Source: Sphaerotilus natans (GTDB lineage Bacteria; Pseudomonadota; Gammaproteobacteria; Burkholderiales; Burkholderiaceae_C). Taken from it: a stretch of 64,000 bases of DNA. Location: the NCBI RefSeq assembly GCF_900156335.1, contig NZ_FTMZ01000003.1:251950-315949 (forward strand), written 5' to 3'. The position numbers were made by a program, and so were the translations under genes. Under the pieces are notes generated by a model. The model searched no databases. It was not told the origin of the DNA and was given only the letters and a program-made list of their open reading frames with translations. How positions within the stretch are numbered: the stretch's first letter is position 1; each line of letters begins with the position of its first letter. Positions 37,801 through 50,574 of the stretch are shown here, in pieces.

Positions 37801-38865
37801 GACGAGGTGATCCGCACGCTGCGCGCGCACGGCCTGAGCCGCCACAGCCACGTGATCGGCAAGACCAACAACCGCGCGGCCGTGGAGGTCTGGCGCGATG
37901 CCAAGACGGTGTTCAGCGCGCCGCTGCAGCAGCTGCACCAGACCTGGGACGAGGTGAGCTGGCGCATTGCCGCGCAGCGCGACAACCCGGCCTGCGCCGA
38001 CAGCGAGCATGCCGCCGCCGGCGCGCCGGACGACACCGGCCTGCATGTGGCGCTGAGCTTCGACGCGAGCGAGGACGTCGCCGCGCCCTTCATCGCCAAG
38101 ACCCGTCCGAAGGTGGCGATCCTGCGCGAGCAGGGCGTCAACTCGCATGTCGAGATGAGCTACGCGATGGCGCAGGCCGGCTTCGACACCTTCGACGTGC
38201 ACATGAGCGACCTGCAGGCGGGCCGCGCGCGCCTCGACCAGTTCCACGGTCTGGTCGCCTGCGGCGGCTTCTCCTACGGCGACACGCTGGGCGCCGGCGA
38301 GGGCTGGGCGCGCTCGGTGCTGTTCAACCCGGTGCTGGCCGAGCAGTTCTCGGCCTTCTTCCAGCGCCAGGACACCTTCGCGCTGGGCGTGTGCAACGGC
38401 TGCCAGATGATGGCCGCGCTTAGCCCGATCATCCCGGGCGCGCAGGACTGGCCGAAGTTCACCCGCAACAAGAGCGAGCAGTTCGAGGCGCGCCTGTCGC
38501 AGGTCGAGATCCTCGAGAGCCCGTCGATCTTCTTCCAGGGCATGGCTGGCAGCCGCCTGCCGATCGCGGTGGCGCACGGCGAGGGCTTCGCCGACTTCTC
38601 GCAGCGTGGCGATGCGGCCAAGGTCCACCGCGCGATGCGCTTCGTCGATTCGGCCGGTCGTCCGACCGAGGCCTATCCGGCCAACCCGAATGGCAGCCCG
38701 GACGGCCTGACCTCGGTCACCACCGCCGACGGCCGCTTCACCGTGCTGATGCCGCACCCGGAGCGCGTCTTCCGCAACGTGCAGCTGAGCTGGACTTCGG
38801 GCGAGGTCTCCGAGCGCAGCCCGTGGGCGCGCATGTTCGGCAACGCGCGCCGCTGGGTCGGCTGA
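34849..38865 (+). CDS. purL: Phosphoribosylformylglycinamidine synthase (PurL, large type)
   Basis: PurL makes FGAM from FGAR, glutamine and ATP in purine synthesis. The 1338-residue product is the single-chain proteobacterial form: a PurS-like N-domain, a linker, two AIR-synthetase-like halves ([29 protein letters not shown] split, GGGAASSM) and a C-terminal class I glutaminase. The glutaminase Cys lies in GVCNGCQMM near 1182, with HGEGFADF and MPHPER after it. The start is GTG 34849, chosen because the aligned N-terminus ([12 protein letters not shown]) begins right after; the upstream stretch is Arg/Pro-rich and unlike the family. The ribosome site is weak. 107 bp separate it from lhgO. 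Confidence 0.96.
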   Translation: MSSSSPKHLQHFEGGNALSAFRAQALLPRLQAVSARIVGVSARHVHWVWSDRALDAAAHDKLAALLTYGDAAEAAAEGELVVVMPRLGTVSPWASKATDIAHNCGLDIHRVERVTEFRLQLKSGLIDALKGGAKPLSREEIEACAMLLHDRMTESVAFDREAGRHLFDAQQAEPLAHVDVIGQGRAALEVANKDFGLALSDDEIDYLVKAFTELQRNPSDVELMMFAQANSEHCRHKIFNANFTIDGQAQDLSMFGMIRNTEKLAPQCTVIAYSDNAAVMEGGPVERWLPQGYTNAPQYGARAETAHVLMKVETHNHPTAISPFPGASTGAGGEIRDEGATGRGSKPKAGLTGFHVSNLNLPGTNEPWENDAVGKPEHIASPLQIMTEGPLGGAAFNNEFGRPNLAGYFRVFEQTVAGVRRGYHKPIMIAGGLGTISAGQTDKLPFGAGTLLVQLGGPGMRIGMGGGAASSMAAGTNTAALDFDSVQRGNPEIERRAQEVINHCWALGESNPIMAIHDVGAGGISNAFPELVDGAGKGATFDIRKVPLEETGLAPKEIWCNESQERYVLAVNPDLLPLFDEMCRRERAPYAVVGIATDERELILEDGPGGERPIDMPMDVLLGKPPKMHRDVARVARTERPLDLTGVNLDEVALSVLRHPTVASKRFLITIGDRTVGGMSHRDQMVGPWQVPVADCAVTLADYAGFRGEAMSMGERTPLASLDAPASGRMAVAEAITNLLAAPIELSRVKLSANWMAACGEPGEDAALYDTVRAVGMELCPALGIGIPVGKDSLSMRTKWSDQGETKQVVAPVSLVVTAFVTLDDVRGTLTPQLKTDTPAGLDTTLILVDLGQGRNRMGGSMLAQVLGQFGDTVPDVDDPAQLKALVAVVNELRGQGKLLAYHDRSDGGLWAAACEMAFAGHVGVSLNVDLLVTEGDGISDSRADMGDSKNWATQVGERRNELTLKALFNEELGVVLQVATADRDEVIRTLRAHGLSRHSHVIGKTNNRAAVEVWRDAKTVFSAPLQQLHQTWDEVSWRIAAQRDNPACADSEHAAAGAPDDTGLHVALSFDASEDVAAPFIAKTRPKVAILREQGVNSHVEMSYAMAQAGFDTFDVHMSDLQAGRARLDQFHGLVACGGFSYGDTLGAGEGWARSVLFNPVLAEQFSAFFQRQDTFALGVCNGCQMMAALSPIIPGAQDWPKFTRNKSEQFEARLSQVEILESPSIFFQGMAGSRLPIAVAHGEGFADFSQRGDAAKVHRAMRFVDSAGRPTEAYPANPNGSPDGLTSVTTADGRFTVLMPHPERVFRNVQLSWTSGEVSERSPWARMFGNARRWVG

Positions 38866-38886
38866 AGACCGAAGACCACAGCGCGA

Positions 38887-38907
38887 GCACGGGCTCCGAG
38901 CCCGTGC
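38887..38907 (+). terminator. Hairpin after purL
   Basis: GCACGGGCT-CCG-AGCCCGTGC is a perfect 9-bp stem 21 bp after the purL stop. No T run follows, so termination is uncertain. Confidence 0.4.
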
Positions 38908-38919
38908 CCGCCAACGACC

Positions 38920-38952
38920 AAGGGGCCGGCACCGTCAGGTGGCCGGCCCCTT
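38920..38952. terminator. Second hairpin between purL and the TetR gene
   Basis: AAGGGGCCGGC pairs with GCCGGCCCCTT over an 11-nt loop. Placed between convergent genes, it is likely a terminator for purL, with flanking A/T bases short on both sides. Confidence 0.55.
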
Positions 38953-39054
38953 GTGCGTCGGGGAGTTCGGAAAGGGGCGTTGCGGGAGTGGTGCGGTGCA
39001 GGATGCAGGCGCCCATGTCCGGCATGCAAGCCGGCGCGCCTGTCCTCGGTGGGA

Positions 39055-39672
39055 CTAAGGCAAGGACTGGCCTTCGGCCGTGCTGCTGCGGTGAGCCTGG
39101 ATTGCCGCACGCACCACCTGCGCCGCACCATCGGCGCATTCGGGGAGCTGCTCGACGCGGTCTTGTTCGATGGCCTGCAGTACGATCTCGGTCAGGGCGC
39201 CGACGATCGCGTTGGCCTGCCAGGCGGCCGCATCACCTTCGGCCTGCTGCGGCAGGTCGGCGATCAGGTCCGCGAGCTGGCGATGCACCTTGCGGCGCGC
39301 CTGCAGGCCTTCCGAGCCGACGGCCAGCACGTCGATGAAGAGCGTGCGCATCAGCAGTGGATTGGCGGCGAGATGGCCGAAGTAGGCCTTGACCGCCTGA
39401 TCCACCCGCGTCGTCCAGTCCTGGGACGGCTCGATGGCTTTCGAGAGCGAGCTGATGCTGCGCTGGCTGGCATTCTCGTAGAGCGCGATCAGGCACTCCT
39501 GCTTGGTCCGGAAATGCTCGTAGAACGTTCGCTTCGACACCCGGGCCGCGGTGGCGATGTCGGCGATGGTGGTGTCTGCATACCCCTTGGTGGCGACGCA
39601 GCGCGCCATGCCCTCGAGGAGACGAGTACGGTGGTCCAGTGAAGAAGAAATTATGGCTGTTTGCTCGATCAT
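39055..39672 (-). CDS. TetR-family transcriptional regulator
   Basis: The 205-residue protein has a TetR-type helix-turn-helix near the N-terminus (RLLEGMARCVATKGYADTT, then ATAARVSKRTFYEHF, about residues 17-55) and an effector domain of about 140 residues that I cannot assign. GAGGGGA precedes the ATG. It stands alone: convergent with purL and separated by 255 bp from the pseudouridine synthase. A 14-bp palindrome 37 bp upstream may be its own operator. No efflux or catabolic gene is adjacent, so its targets are elsewhere. Confidence 0.92.
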   Translation of the reverse strand: MIEQTAIISSSLDHRTRLLEGMARCVATKGYADTTIADIATAARVSKRTFYEHFRTKQECLIALYENASQRSISSLSKAIEPSQDWTTRVDQAVKAYFGHLAANPLLMRTLFIDVLAVGSEGLQARRKVHRQLADLIADLPQQAEGDAAAWQANAIVGALTEIVLQAIEQDRVEQLPECADGAAQVVRAAIQAHRSSTAEGQSLP

Positions 39673-39708
39673 GGGGCTTCCCCTCTGCCCAATCGTACTT
39701 GAGCTTTC

Positions 39709-39722
39709 CTGCTTGAAAGCAG
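39709..39722. promoter_or_regulatory. Candidate TetR operator
   Basis: CTGCTT-GA-AAGCAG is a perfect 6-2-6 dyad 37 bp upstream of the regulator's ATG. An overlapping GCTTTC-N6-GAAAGC dyad starts at 39703. The position fits autoregulation. Confidence 0.4.
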
Positions 39723-39794
39723 AAAAAATGATAAAAAAGGGTACCTATCATTACCAAAGACTACCGAATCTGTGCAGCCGATAGCAATGAAAGG

Positions 39795-39821
39795 CTTCGT
39801 GACGAACTTGGCGTCACGAAG
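39795..39821. repeat. 10-bp perfect inverted repeat in an AT-rich gap
   Basis: CTTCGTGACG-AACTTGG-CGTCACGAAG. In the minus direction CCTTTCATT follows, so it could end the pseudouridine synthase transcript. It sits in a 255-bp gap (39673-39927) clearly richer in A and T than the flanks. A wider pair CAAAGCAGCAA (39851-39861) and TTGCTGCTTTG (39900-39910) can also fold. No gene was found in the gap. Confidence 0.6.
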
Positions 39822-39927
39822 TCTCAAGTCTCGGAGCGCAAGGGTGACAGCAAAGCAGCAAAGTGGTACGGCTCTTACCCGTTTATTTGATTTTGTTTCT
39901 TGCTGCTTTGGATCGAATCCGTTCCAT

Positions 39928-41295
39928 TCAGGCGAAATATTCATCCTGACGCAGATAACGCCACTGTCCGACCGGCAGATGGCCCAGCGGAACGCTGCCG
40001 ATGCGCACCCGCTTCAGTCCGACGACCTTCAGGCCGACGGCTTCGCACATGCGCCGGATCTGACGTTTCCTGCCTTCACGCAGCACGAAACGCAGTTGAT
40101 CTTCGTTCTGCCAGCTGACCTTGCAGGGACGAAGCTGCTTGCCGTCCAGGCTCAGGCCGTGGTTGAGCAGCGCCAGGTCCTCGTCGGGCAGTCGGCCTTC
40201 ACGGGTGTATTCGACCCGGACCAGATATTCCTTTTCCACCTCGGATTCATCGCCGATCAACTGGCGGGCGACCCGGCCGTCCTGAGTCAATACCAGCAGA
40301 CCGACAGAATCGATGTCGAGCCGGCCGGCCGGAGCGAGGTTTCGCAGATGGCCCGGATGCCAGCGCAGACCGGAACGATCCTCCGCCCACTGGTTTTCCG
40401 GACGAATCAGTGCAACCGCCGGCTCATACCCATCCTCGGCCTGGCCGCTGACATGGCCGATTGGCTTGTTCAGCAGGATGGTGACGCGGCGAGCCTGTTC
40501 CTTGTGGGCTCGTTCATCCACCTCGATGCGGTCGTCTGGCAGCACCCGCTGGCCCAGCACCGCCGGTTTGCCGTTGACGCTGACCCAGCCGGCCTCGATC
40601 CATTCATCGGCTTCGCGGCGCGAGGCCAGGCCGAGCGCGGTCATGCGCTTGGACAGGCGCTCGCCATCCTGCTCGGGTCGGGCAGGGGCGGCGGCCGCAG
40701 CAGCTTCCACCATCTGCCGGGCCAGCTGCGGATTGGCCACGCTGCGCAGCGGCCGTGCGGCGGGATCGCGCTGGACGGGCGGGCGGTCCGGGCGCTGCTG
40801 CGGGTGGCCGGTGTCCGGATTGCGGCTGGCGCGCTCAAGGATCTGGCGCGCACGCTCGGCATTGCCGACGCTGCGCAGCGGCGAGGCCGGGGCCTCGATG
40901 CCCGGGCGGCCCGGGCGTGCAGCGCGCGGATCGCGGCGATCGCCATGGCGTGGATCATCGCGGCGGGGTTCTCGGCGGGCGTCGTGACGTGGATCCTGGC
41001 GCGGATCCTGACGTGGATCGCGGCTGGCACGGGCCTGGCGCGGGTCACGCGAATCGCGAGGATCGCGAGCGTCGCGCGGACCGGGTCGGCTTCCTTGACG
41101 GCGCTCGTCCTGCCAGCGCGGTGTCTCGGACGGGGCGGGGCGTTGGGCGAACTCCTCGGCCTGGCGGGCGCGCTGCTCCTGGGCCTCGGCCAGCGTCGGG
41201 CGCTGGCGCATGCCGCTGCTGCGCAGCGGCCGGTTGCGGGAGGAGGGCGTGTCGGCGCTGGCGCCGGGTTTCTTTTTCAGTGTGAGCGTGACCAT
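39928..41295 (-). CDS. RsuA/RluB/RluF-family 23S rRNA pseudouridine synthase with Arg-rich N-extension
   Basis: The 455-residue product has an S4 domain ([19 protein letters not shown], about 215-275) and a pseudouridine synthase domain with the catalytic Asp in GRLDIDSVG (around 326) and [13 protein letters not shown] near the end. RRMCE and the PVGQWR ending are closest to RluF-type enzymes, but the target uridine cannot be read from sequence. The first 205 residues are extra: a run of RDPR-like units (about 70-125) and three copies of a PLRS motif with a following ARQ helix. Such tails probably bind RNA. The start ATG is 28 residues inside the longest open frame, where TLTLKKKPG begins. 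Confidence 0.88.
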   Translation of the reverse strand: MVTLTLKKKPGASADTPSSRNRPLRSSGMRQRPTLAEAQEQRARQAEEFAQRPAPSETPRWQDERRQGSRPGPRDARDPRDSRDPRQARASRDPRQDPRQDPRHDARREPRRDDPRHGDRRDPRAARPGRPGIEAPASPLRSVGNAERARQILERASRNPDTGHPQQRPDRPPVQRDPAARPLRSVANPQLARQMVEAAAAAAPARPEQDGERLSKRMTALGLASRREADEWIEAGWVSVNGKPAVLGQRVLPDDRIEVDERAHKEQARRVTILLNKPIGHVSGQAEDGYEPAVALIRPENQWAEDRSGLRWHPGHLRNLAPAGRLDIDSVGLLVLTQDGRVARQLIGDESEVEKEYLVRVEYTREGRLPDEDLALLNHGLSLDGKQLRPCKVSWQNEDQLRFVLREGRKRQIRRMCEAVGLKVVGLKRVRIGSVPLGHLPVGQWRYLRQDEYFA

Positions 41296-41386
41296 GTCGT
41301 GTTTTGACAGCCAGACCTGAAGCCGGGCAGAAGGGAGCTGCCACAGGCCTGTGCTATCTTCAATCGCAGTATTGAACAACAGAGAG

Positions 41387-41437
41387 ATGCCCCGTCAATC
41401 GGGGCGTTTTCTTGTCCGAGCCTCAGGAAAGGGTTGA
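41387..41437 (+). CDS. Possible 16-codon leader peptide of uppP
   Basis: An ATG 55 bp before the uppP start opens a 16-codon frame that reads through the terminator hairpin and ends in TGA 4 bp before the uppP GTG. It is Arg-rich. Its own ribosome site (AGAGAG) is weak. If translated, ribosomes would open the hairpin and couple to uppP. This is inference from layout alone. Confidence 0.3.
   Translation: MPRQSGRFLVRASGKG
41389..41413 (+). terminator. Intrinsic terminator in the uppP leader
   Basis: GCCCCG-TCAAT-CGGGGC followed by GTTTTCTT. It works only in the plus direction. No plus-strand gene lies between purL and here, so it must act on a transcript that starts within 41296-41388: an attenuated uppP leader or a short RNA. 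Confidence 0.75.
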
Positions 41438-41441
41438 TTGC

Positions 41442-42278
41442 GTGGATATCGTGATGTTGTTGAAGGCGGCGGTGATGGGCATCGTCGAGGGCCTGACCGA
41501 GTTCCTGCCGATCTCGAGCACCGGCCATCTGATCCTGGCCGGGCAGCTGCTCGGCATGAACGCGCACATGAGCGAGGCCACCGTCAAGGTCTTCGACATC
41601 GCCATCCAGACCGGCGCGATCTTCGCGGTCATCCTGGTCTACTGGCAGCGGCTGTCGAGGACCGTGACCCACCTGGGCAGCAGCCGTGACGCGCGCCGCT
41701 TCGCGCTGAACGTGCTGATCGGCTTTCTGCCGGCGGTGGTGCTGGGCCTGCTGATCGGCAAGATGGTCAAGGCCCATCTGTTCACGCCCATCATCGTCGC
41801 TTCCGCCTTCATCGTCGGCGGTCTGATCATCCTGTGGGCCGAGCGTCGCCCAGCCAGCGCAGTGCGGGTGCACTCGGTCGACGACATGACGGCGCTGGAT
41901 GCGCTGAAGGTCGGGCTGGTGCAGTGCGTCGCGATGATTCCCGGCACCAGCCGCTCGGGCTCGACCATCATCGGCGGCATGCTGATGGGCCTGTCGCGCC
42001 AGACCGCGACCGACTTCAGCTTCTTCCTCGGCATTCCGACGCTGATCGGCGCCGGTGCCTACAGCCTGCTGAAGGAGCGCGAGCACCTGTCGATGGCCGA
42101 CGCGCCGATGTTCATCGTCGGTCTGGTGTTCTCCTTCCTGTCGGCCTGGCTGTGCGTGCGCTGGCTGCTGAAGTATGTCGCGACGCACGACTTCGTGCCC
42201 TTTGCCTGGTACCGGATCGGCTTCGGTCTGCTGATCCTGGTGACCTCCTACACGGGCGTGGTCAACTGGACCGAGTGA
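41442..42278 (+). CDS. uppP: Undecaprenyl-diphosphatase
   Basis: UppP (BacA) removes a phosphate from undecaprenyl diphosphate so the lipid carrier can be reused in wall synthesis; it also gives bacitracin resistance. The 278-residue membrane protein has the motifs [17 protein letters not shown] (split: EGLTEFLP and ISSTGHL) near the start and [10 protein letters not shown] near 170, with about eight helices. GTG 41442 is chosen because AGGAAAGGG lies 8 bp upstream; a TTG at 41412 would add ten unrelated residues. The stop overlaps trmB's 3' end by 17 bp (convergent). Confidence 0.95.
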   Translation: MDIVMLLKAAVMGIVEGLTEFLPISSTGHLILAGQLLGMNAHMSEATVKVFDIAIQTGAIFAVILVYWQRLSRTVTHLGSSRDARRFALNVLIGFLPAVVLGLLIGKMVKAHLFTPIIVASAFIVGGLIILWAERRPASAVRVHSVDDMTALDALKVGLVQCVAMIPGTSRSGSTIIGGMLMGLSRQTATDFSFFLGIPTLIGAGAYSLLKEREHLSMADAPMFIVGLVFSFLSAWLCVRWLLKYVATHDFVPFAWYRIGFGLLILVTSYTGVVNWTE

Positions 42279-42999
42279 AGACCAGATCCCAGACGCCGTG
42301 GCCGAGCTTCAGGCCGCGGTTCTCGAACTTGGTCAGCGGCCGGTAGTCCGGCTTGGGCGCATAGCCCTCGGCGGTGTTGGCCAGCTGCGGCTCGGCCGAC
42401 AGCACCTCCAGCATCTGCTCGGCATAGGGCTGCCAGTCGGTGGCGCAGTGCAGGTAGCCGCCCGGCGCCAGCCGGGTGACCAGGCGGGCGACGAACTCCG
42501 GCTGGATCAGCCGGCGCTTGTTGTGCTTCTTCTTGTGCCACGGGTCGGGAAAGAAGATGTGCACGCCGGCGAGCTGGCCCGGCGCGATCATGTGCTCGAG
42601 CACCTCGACCGCGTCGTGCTGGACGATGCGCAGGTTGCCCAGCGCGCGCTCGTCGATCAGCTTGAGCAGCGCGCCCACGCCGGGCGTGTGCACCTCGACG
42701 CCGAGAAAGTCGGTGTCCGGGCGGTTCGCGGCGATCTCTGCGGTCGCCCCGCCCATGCCGAAGCCGATCTCCAGCACCAGCGGCGCGCTGCGGCCCCAGA
42801 CGGCCGCCGCGTCGAGCGGCTCGGCGCGGTAGGGCAGGCAGAAGCGCGGGCCGAGCTCCTCGAGCGCGCGGATCTGGCCGGTGCCCATGCGGCCGGCACG
42901 CACCACGAAGCTGCGGATCGCACGGCGCGGTGCGCCTTCGGTGGAGGTCTCGTCGGCATCCGTGCCGATGGGGTCGAGGGGGGGCTGGGAGTCGTTCAT
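42262..42999 (-). CDS. trmB: tRNA (guanine-N7-)-methyltransferase
   Basis: TrmB methylates G46 in the variable loop of tRNAs using S-adenosylmethionine. The 245-residue product shows the SAM-binding EIGFGMGG (about 76-83), [10 protein letters not shown], the family motif [16 protein letters not shown] and the C-terminal TKFENRG. Length is typical. It is convergent with uppP and divergent from dacB; the 143-bp gap upstream carries an imperfect dyad (TGAAACCCC at 43049 with GGGGCTTTCA at 43065). Confidence 0.96.
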   Translation of the reverse strand: MNDSQPPLDPIGTDADETSTEGAPRRAIRSFVVRAGRMGTGQIRALEELGPRFCLPYRAEPLDAAAVWGRSAPLVLEIGFGMGGATAEIAANRPDTDFLGVEVHTPGVGALLKLIDERALGNLRIVQHDAVEVLEHMIAPGQLAGVHIFFPDPWHKKKHNKRRLIQPEFVARLVTRLAPGGYLHCATDWQPYAEQMLEVLSAEPQLANTAEGYAPKPDYRPLTKFENRGLKLGHGVWDLVFTRSS

Positions 43000-43142
43000 G
43001 GAATGCGAAGCGCCGCATGCGACAGTGCAGCGCGTGAATATTTCAAGATGAAACCCCGGAAACAGGGGCTTTCAACACTGGACAGGAAGAAACCGGCGAT
43101 ATTGACCTGTCGGGGGTCATTCGGGCCGGCTAGGCTCAGAGG

Positions 43143-44720
43143 ATGCGCGATTCTGCACCAAGCCCGGACCGGCCCGGGCACGATGACGCTGCCGCCGGAC
43201 TTCTCGACCGCCGTCGCTGCCTGGTCCGTCTGGCCGCCCTGGCGCTGGCCGGCGGCGCTGTCCCGGCGCACGCGGCCCGGCGCCGCCCGGGCCGGGACAG
43301 CGCCGCCGCCAGCCTGCCGGCACCGGTCGACCAGCTGCCCGCTGCGCTGCGGCAGGCGCTCGAGGCCAGCGGTCTGCCGCTGGAGAGCTTCGGCTTGCAT
43401 GCACAGCCGCTCGATGGTGGCGAGGCACTGCTGTCCTGGCAGGCTGCGCGGCCCTTCGTGCTGGCCTCGACCTCGAAGCTGCTGACCTCGATGGCGGCGC
43501 TTGACCTGCTCGGTCCGGCCTACTGCTGGCGCACCCGCGCCTACCTGAGCGGCCCGCTGACCCAGGGCCGGCTGCTGGGCGATCTGGTGATCCGCGGCGG
43601 CGGCGATGCGACGCTGACCAGCGCCGATCTGCTGCAGTGGTTCCGAGAGATCCAGGCCCAGGGTCTGCGCGAGGTCTGGGGCGACATCGTCATCAATCGC
43701 GAGGCCTTCCGGCTGCGGCCCGAGGACTTGGCGACGACGCCGGAGCCGACGCCGGAGCGACCGCACCATGTTCGCCCGGATGCGCTGGCGCTCGACGCCG
43801 GCGTGGTGCGGGTGGCGCTGCGCAGCGACGCCGGTGGACGGACCGACATCGAGGTCACCCCGCCGCTGCACGACGTGCGGCTGGTCAACAGCCTGGGGCG
43901 GGGCGGTGGCTGCGCGGCCAGCGCGGTGCTGCGCGACGACGGCTCGCAGCTGCAGCCCCAGCTGCAGGTCAGCGGCCAGTGGTCGCCACGCTGTGGCGCG
44001 CAGCAGATCCGCTTCGCGCCGGTGGGCGTGCGCGATCTGGGTGCTCGTGCCATCGAGGGTCTGTGGCTGCAGGCGGGCGGCGTGCTGCGTGGACGGGTGG
44101 TCGAACATGACGGCGGCACCCCGACGCCCTGGCGCGTGACCGAGGCGGGTGGCGGCGCAGCGCCGTTTGCCGAGCATCTGTCGGCACCGCTGTCGGTGCA
44201 GCTGCGCGAGATGAACAAGCGCAGCGACAACCTGATCGCGCGTCATCTGATGCTGAGCTTGGCGCCGGACTTCCCCGATCGTTCGGCTACCGCCGAGGCA
44301 GCGCGGCTGCGCATGCGTGAATGGCTGCGCCGGCGCGGGGGGCTGCGCGACGAGGCGGTCGTTGGACTGGACACCGGCTCCGGCCTGTCGCGGCTGGAGC
44401 GCGCCACGCCACAGGCCTTCGTGCACCTGCTGCAGCGCGCAGCGCGCGGGCCGCACTGGAAGCTGCTGCAGCGCACGCTGCCGGTGGCCGGCGTGGACGG
44501 CACGCTGGAGGGCCGACTGCGCGGCAGCGCCGCCCAGGGCCGCGCCTGGCTGAAGACCGGCACCCTGCTCGACACCCGTGGCCTGGCCGGCTGCGTGCAG
44601 ACCCGGGGTGGGCGCATGATCGCGGTCACGCTGCTTGCCCATCATCCGGACCAGAACCTGATCGCGGGCGCGGTGCCTGCGCTGGATGCCTGTGTCGACT
44701 GGATCGCGCATCTGGCATAA
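43143..44720 (+). CDS. dacB: D-alanyl-D-alanine carboxypeptidase/endopeptidase, PBP4 type (S13)
   Basis: The periplasmic enzyme trims or cuts peptidoglycan cross-links. The 525-residue product has the three penicillin-binding motifs: S109-T-S-K112 (LASTSKL), SDN near 361 (NKRSDNLIA) and KTG near 470 (WLKTGTL). The leader has a twin-arginine-like RRRCLVRLAALALAGG (about 23-38), unusual for this family, so export route is open. A large insert between SxxK and SDN is normal for S13. A tRNA-Gly gene follows 26 bp after the stop. Confidence 0.93.
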   Translation: MRDSAPSPDRPGHDDAAAGLLDRRRCLVRLAALALAGGAVPAHAARRRPGRDSAAASLPAPVDQLPAALRQALEASGLPLESFGLHAQPLDGGEALLSWQAARPFVLASTSKLLTSMAALDLLGPAYCWRTRAYLSGPLTQGRLLGDLVIRGGGDATLTSADLLQWFREIQAQGLREVWGDIVINREAFRLRPEDLATTPEPTPERPHHVRPDALALDAGVVRVALRSDAGGRTDIEVTPPLHDVRLVNSLGRGGGCAASAVLRDDGSQLQPQLQVSGQWSPRCGAQQIRFAPVGVRDLGARAIEGLWLQAGGVLRGRVVEHDGGTPTPWRVTEAGGGAAPFAEHLSAPLSVQLREMNKRSDNLIARHLMLSLAPDFPDRSATAEAARLRMREWLRRRGGLRDEAVVGLDTGSGLSRLERATPQAFVHLLQRAARGPHWKLLQRTLPVAGVDGTLEGRLRGSAAQGRAWLKTGTLLDTRGLAGCVQTRGGRMIAVTLLAHHPDQNLIAGAVPALDACVDWIAHLA

Positions 44721-44746
44721 TCGCCACCCAGCCGATGTGCACCCGG

Positions 44747-44820
44747 GCGGGTGTAGTTCAATGGTAGAACGGCAGCTTCCCAAGCTTCATACGAGGGTTC
44801 GATTCCCTTCACCCGCTCCA
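44747..44820 (+). tRNA. tRNA-Gly (anticodon CCC)
   Basis: A complete 74-nt tRNA: acceptor GCGGGTG/CACCCGC, D arm TTC-AATGGTA-GAA, anticodon loop TTCCCAA (anticodon CCC for codon GGG), T arm GAGGG-TTCGATT-CCCTT with CCA encoded. The anticodon stem GCAGC/GCTTC has one C-T mismatch at positions 28-42. It closely resembles E. coli tRNA-Gly(CCC). Confidence 0.95.
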
Positions 44821-44903
44821 GTCCTTGCCGGCATGACCGCCAGCGCCGCCTTTGCAGCCCCTGCAGCCTTCATGGCTTCAGGGGCTGTGTCATTTTGCGA
44901 AGC

Positions 44904-45413
44904 ATGAAGACTGTCCTGTCCCCTCCGCGCCGTGTCCTGCTGGGTGCGCTGTTCCTGACGCTGGTCCCGCTGGCCCAGCCGGTCGGGGCCCATGACTTCA
45001 AGGCCGGATCGGTTGTCGTCGACCATCCATACGCGGCACCGACGCCCGCGGGCGCGCGCAGCGGCGCGGTCTATTTCCGCATGCTGACGAACGAAGGCCG
45101 CCAGCCCGACCGCCTGCTGAGCGCCCGCAGCCCGGTGGCCGAGCGCATCGAGATCCACGAGAGCACGATGGAGGGCGACGTGATGCGCATGCGCGCGCTG
45201 CCGGCGCTGGAGCTCGCGCCCGGCGCGGCGGTGCCGCTGCGCCATGGCGGGCGTCATCACCTGATGCTGATGGCGCTGAAGCAGCCGCTGCGCGACGGCG
45301 ACCGTTTCCCGGTCACGCTGGTGTTCGAGCGCGGCGGCAGCACCGAGGTGATGGTCGACGTGCACCCGGTGCGTGCGGCCCGCACGCCTGCGGGCGGCGC
45401 GGCGCATCACTGA
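44904..45413 (+). CDS. PCu(A)C-type periplasmic copper chaperone
   Basis: The 169-residue product has a signal peptide ending near VGAHA (about 29), then a PCu(A)C domain. The copper ligands fit H-x(n)-M-x(n)-H-x-M: EIHESTM and MRMR, then LRHGGRHHLMLMAL. Such proteins carry Cu(I) to cytochrome oxidase CuA or other periplasmic copper sites. A short His tail (GGAAHH) may add binding. No SCO or cox gene is adjacent. The start is the ATG giving MKTVLSPPRR; there is no clear ribosome site. It follows tRNA-Gly by 83 bp. Confidence 0.9.
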   Translation: MKTVLSPPRRVLLGALFLTLVPLAQPVGAHDFKAGSVVVDHPYAAPTPAGARSGAVYFRMLTNEGRQPDRLLSARSPVAERIEIHESTMEGDVMRMRALPALELAPGAAVPLRHGGRHHLMLMALKQPLRDGDRFPVTLVFERGGSTEVMVDVHPVRAARTPAGGAAHH

Positions 45414-45428
45414 ACCGGGCGATCCGGC

Positions 45429-46976
45429 TCACTGGAAGGCGCGGTCGAGCCGGAAGCGGCTGACCGATCCGGTCAACCGGCGAGCTTCATCCTCGAGGCT
45501 GGCGGTGGCCTGGCTGGACTGCTCGGCCAGCGTGACATTGGCATCGCCGGCCTTGGCCAGCATCTCCACCGCCTCGCCGAGCTGGGCGATGCCCGAGGTC
45601 TGCGCGAAGGTGGTTTCCCAGATGTCCTTGACCAGGCGGTTCATCGTCTCGACCTGGGTGGCCATGTCGACGATGGCGCGCGCGGTGCCGGCGGCCAGAT
45701 CGGTGCCGCTGCCGACTTGGCGGGTGCTGTCGGCCGCCAGCGTGCGGATCTCGCGTGCGGCCAGCGAGGAGCGCTGCGCCAGCATGCGCACCTCGGTGGC
45801 GACCACCGCAAATCCGCGGCCCTGATCCCCGGCCCGCGCGGCCTCCACCGCCGCGTTCAGCGCCAGCAGATTGGTCTGGAAGGCGATCGACTCGATCACG
45901 CCGACGATCTCGCTGACCCGTGCCGACGAGGCGGCGATGCCGCTCATCGTCTCGCTCATGCGCCCCATCGCTTCCTGGCCGCGTCGTGCGGCCGTCTCGA
46001 CGCTCTCGACCAGACCGGCCGCCTGCTCGGCCGCCTGGGCGCTGTGGCTGATCATGCGCGTCACTTCGGCCAGATTGCCGCGCACATGGCCGAGCTCGTC
46101 CAGATGGCCGGCGGTGCGGCTCTTCAGGTCGAGGTTGCCGGCATGGATCTGCGCGCAGGCGCTGGCCATGCGCAGGCTGCCCTGGCGCAGTTCGGCCACC
46201 ATGTCGCCGAGCTGGGTGCGCATGCGCTCGAGCGACTGCAGCAGCCGCGCGGTCTCGTCGCGGCCCTCGACCGCGACCTGGCGGCTCAGGTCACCGCCGG
46301 CCACCGCCTCGGCCAGATCGACCGCCTGGTCGAGCGGCCGGGTCACCGAGCGGGCCAGCTGCCAGCTGAGCAGTCCCAGGCCCAGCACCGACAGGCCGAG
46401 CAGCAGGAGCTGCAGACTGCGACCCCGCTCCACGGTGGCGTCGAACTCGGCCATCGACTGGCTGCTCAGCGCGTTGCCGCGAACCACGGTCACATCCACC
46501 GCGGCCCGGTGCTTCAGATAGAGCGCATGCACCACGCCGAGCTGCTGCCGGGCCGCATCCGGATCACCGGCGTCCAGGCGGGCCAGCATGAGCTGCGCGG
46601 CGCCGATGAGCTCGACCGCTGCCTGATGCTGGGTGCCGAGCAGATCCTGCTCGAGCCCGAAAGGCGGATTGGCCTGCCAGTGGCTGACCCGGGCCTGATA
46701 TTCCTTGTCCAGCCGCGCCAGCTCGCTCTTGGCCTGCGCGGTGTCGAGCCGGCCTTCGAGCGCCTGCGACAGCAGCAGGCGCATCTCGATCAGGTACATC
46801 GGCGGGGGCAGGATGTCGGCGACCACGTCCTTGGCGACAAAGGCGCGCTGGCTGGCCTGCGAGAGCCGGGATTCACTCCACAGGCCGGTCAGCGCGCAGG
46901 CAGACACGGCGGTGATGCCGATCGCAGCCATCGCGATCTGGCGGGTCCGGACGGACATGCTGTTCAGGAAGGTCAT
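45429..46976 (-). CDS. Methyl-accepting chemotaxis protein
   Basis: The 515-residue receptor has a membrane helix near the start (about 14-34), a helical periplasmic domain of four-helix-bundle type (about 35-188), a second helix (about 188-208), HAMP (about 209-262) and a signalling domain (about 265-500). Its tip is the standard form, [20 protein letters not shown] followed by [10 protein letters not shown], unlike the receptor at 22575. No C-terminal methyltransferase-tether pentapeptide is present. It lies 164 bp downstream of prmB on the same strand and is convergent with the copper chaperone gene. Confidence 0.95.
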   Translation of the reverse strand: MTFLNSMSVRTRQIAMAAIGITAVSACALTGLWSESRLSQASQRAFVAKDVVADILPPPMYLIEMRLLLSQALEGRLDTAQAKSELARLDKEYQARVSHWQANPPFGLEQDLLGTQHQAAVELIGAAQLMLARLDAGDPDAARQQLGVVHALYLKHRAAVDVTVVRGNALSSQSMAEFDATVERGRSLQLLLLGLSVLGLGLLSWQLARSVTRPLDQAVDLAEAVAGGDLSRQVAVEGRDETARLLQSLERMRTQLGDMVAELRQGSLRMASACAQIHAGNLDLKSRTAGHLDELGHVRGNLAEVTRMISHSAQAAEQAAGLVESVETAARRGQEAMGRMSETMSGIAASSARVSEIVGVIESIAFQTNLLALNAAVEAARAGDQGRGFAVVATEVRMLAQRSSLAAREIRTLAADSTRQVGSGTDLAAGTARAIVDMATQVETMNRLVKDIWETTFAQTSGIAQLGEAVEMLAKAGDANVTLAEQSSQATASLEDEARRLTGSVSRFRLDRAFQ

Positions 46977-47140
46977 CGGAGATCCGTGGCAAGGGTCTGC
47001 CCGGCATCGGCGACAAATCCTGTCAGGATGGATCCGTTTCCACCTTTGTCACGCCCTGTGCGCTGCCGGACGCCGTGCAGTGTCGTCGGACAACTGCAGC
47101 CGGAATCGGCAGATAAGAACGGAAATCATCGGGCTCTGAC

Positions 47141-50568
<3,428 letters not shown>

Positions 50569-50574
<6 letters not shown>

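Noticed and set aside
34738-38757. A 1339-codon open frame antisense to purL
   Set aside because: It lies wholly across purL, whose motifs are complete. Its product is low-complexity Arg, His, Leu and Gly, typical of a high-GC shadow frame.
43049-43074. Imperfect dyad between trmB and dacB
   Set aside because: TGAAACCCC and GGGGCTTTCA pair only with a bulge and lack a T run or a clear promoter beside them; too weak to call.
46977-47140. GCCGAT sequences upstream of the second chemoreceptor as sigma-28 promoters
   Set aside because: Two GCCGAT hexamers are seen but neither has a TAAA-like -35 box at the right distance.
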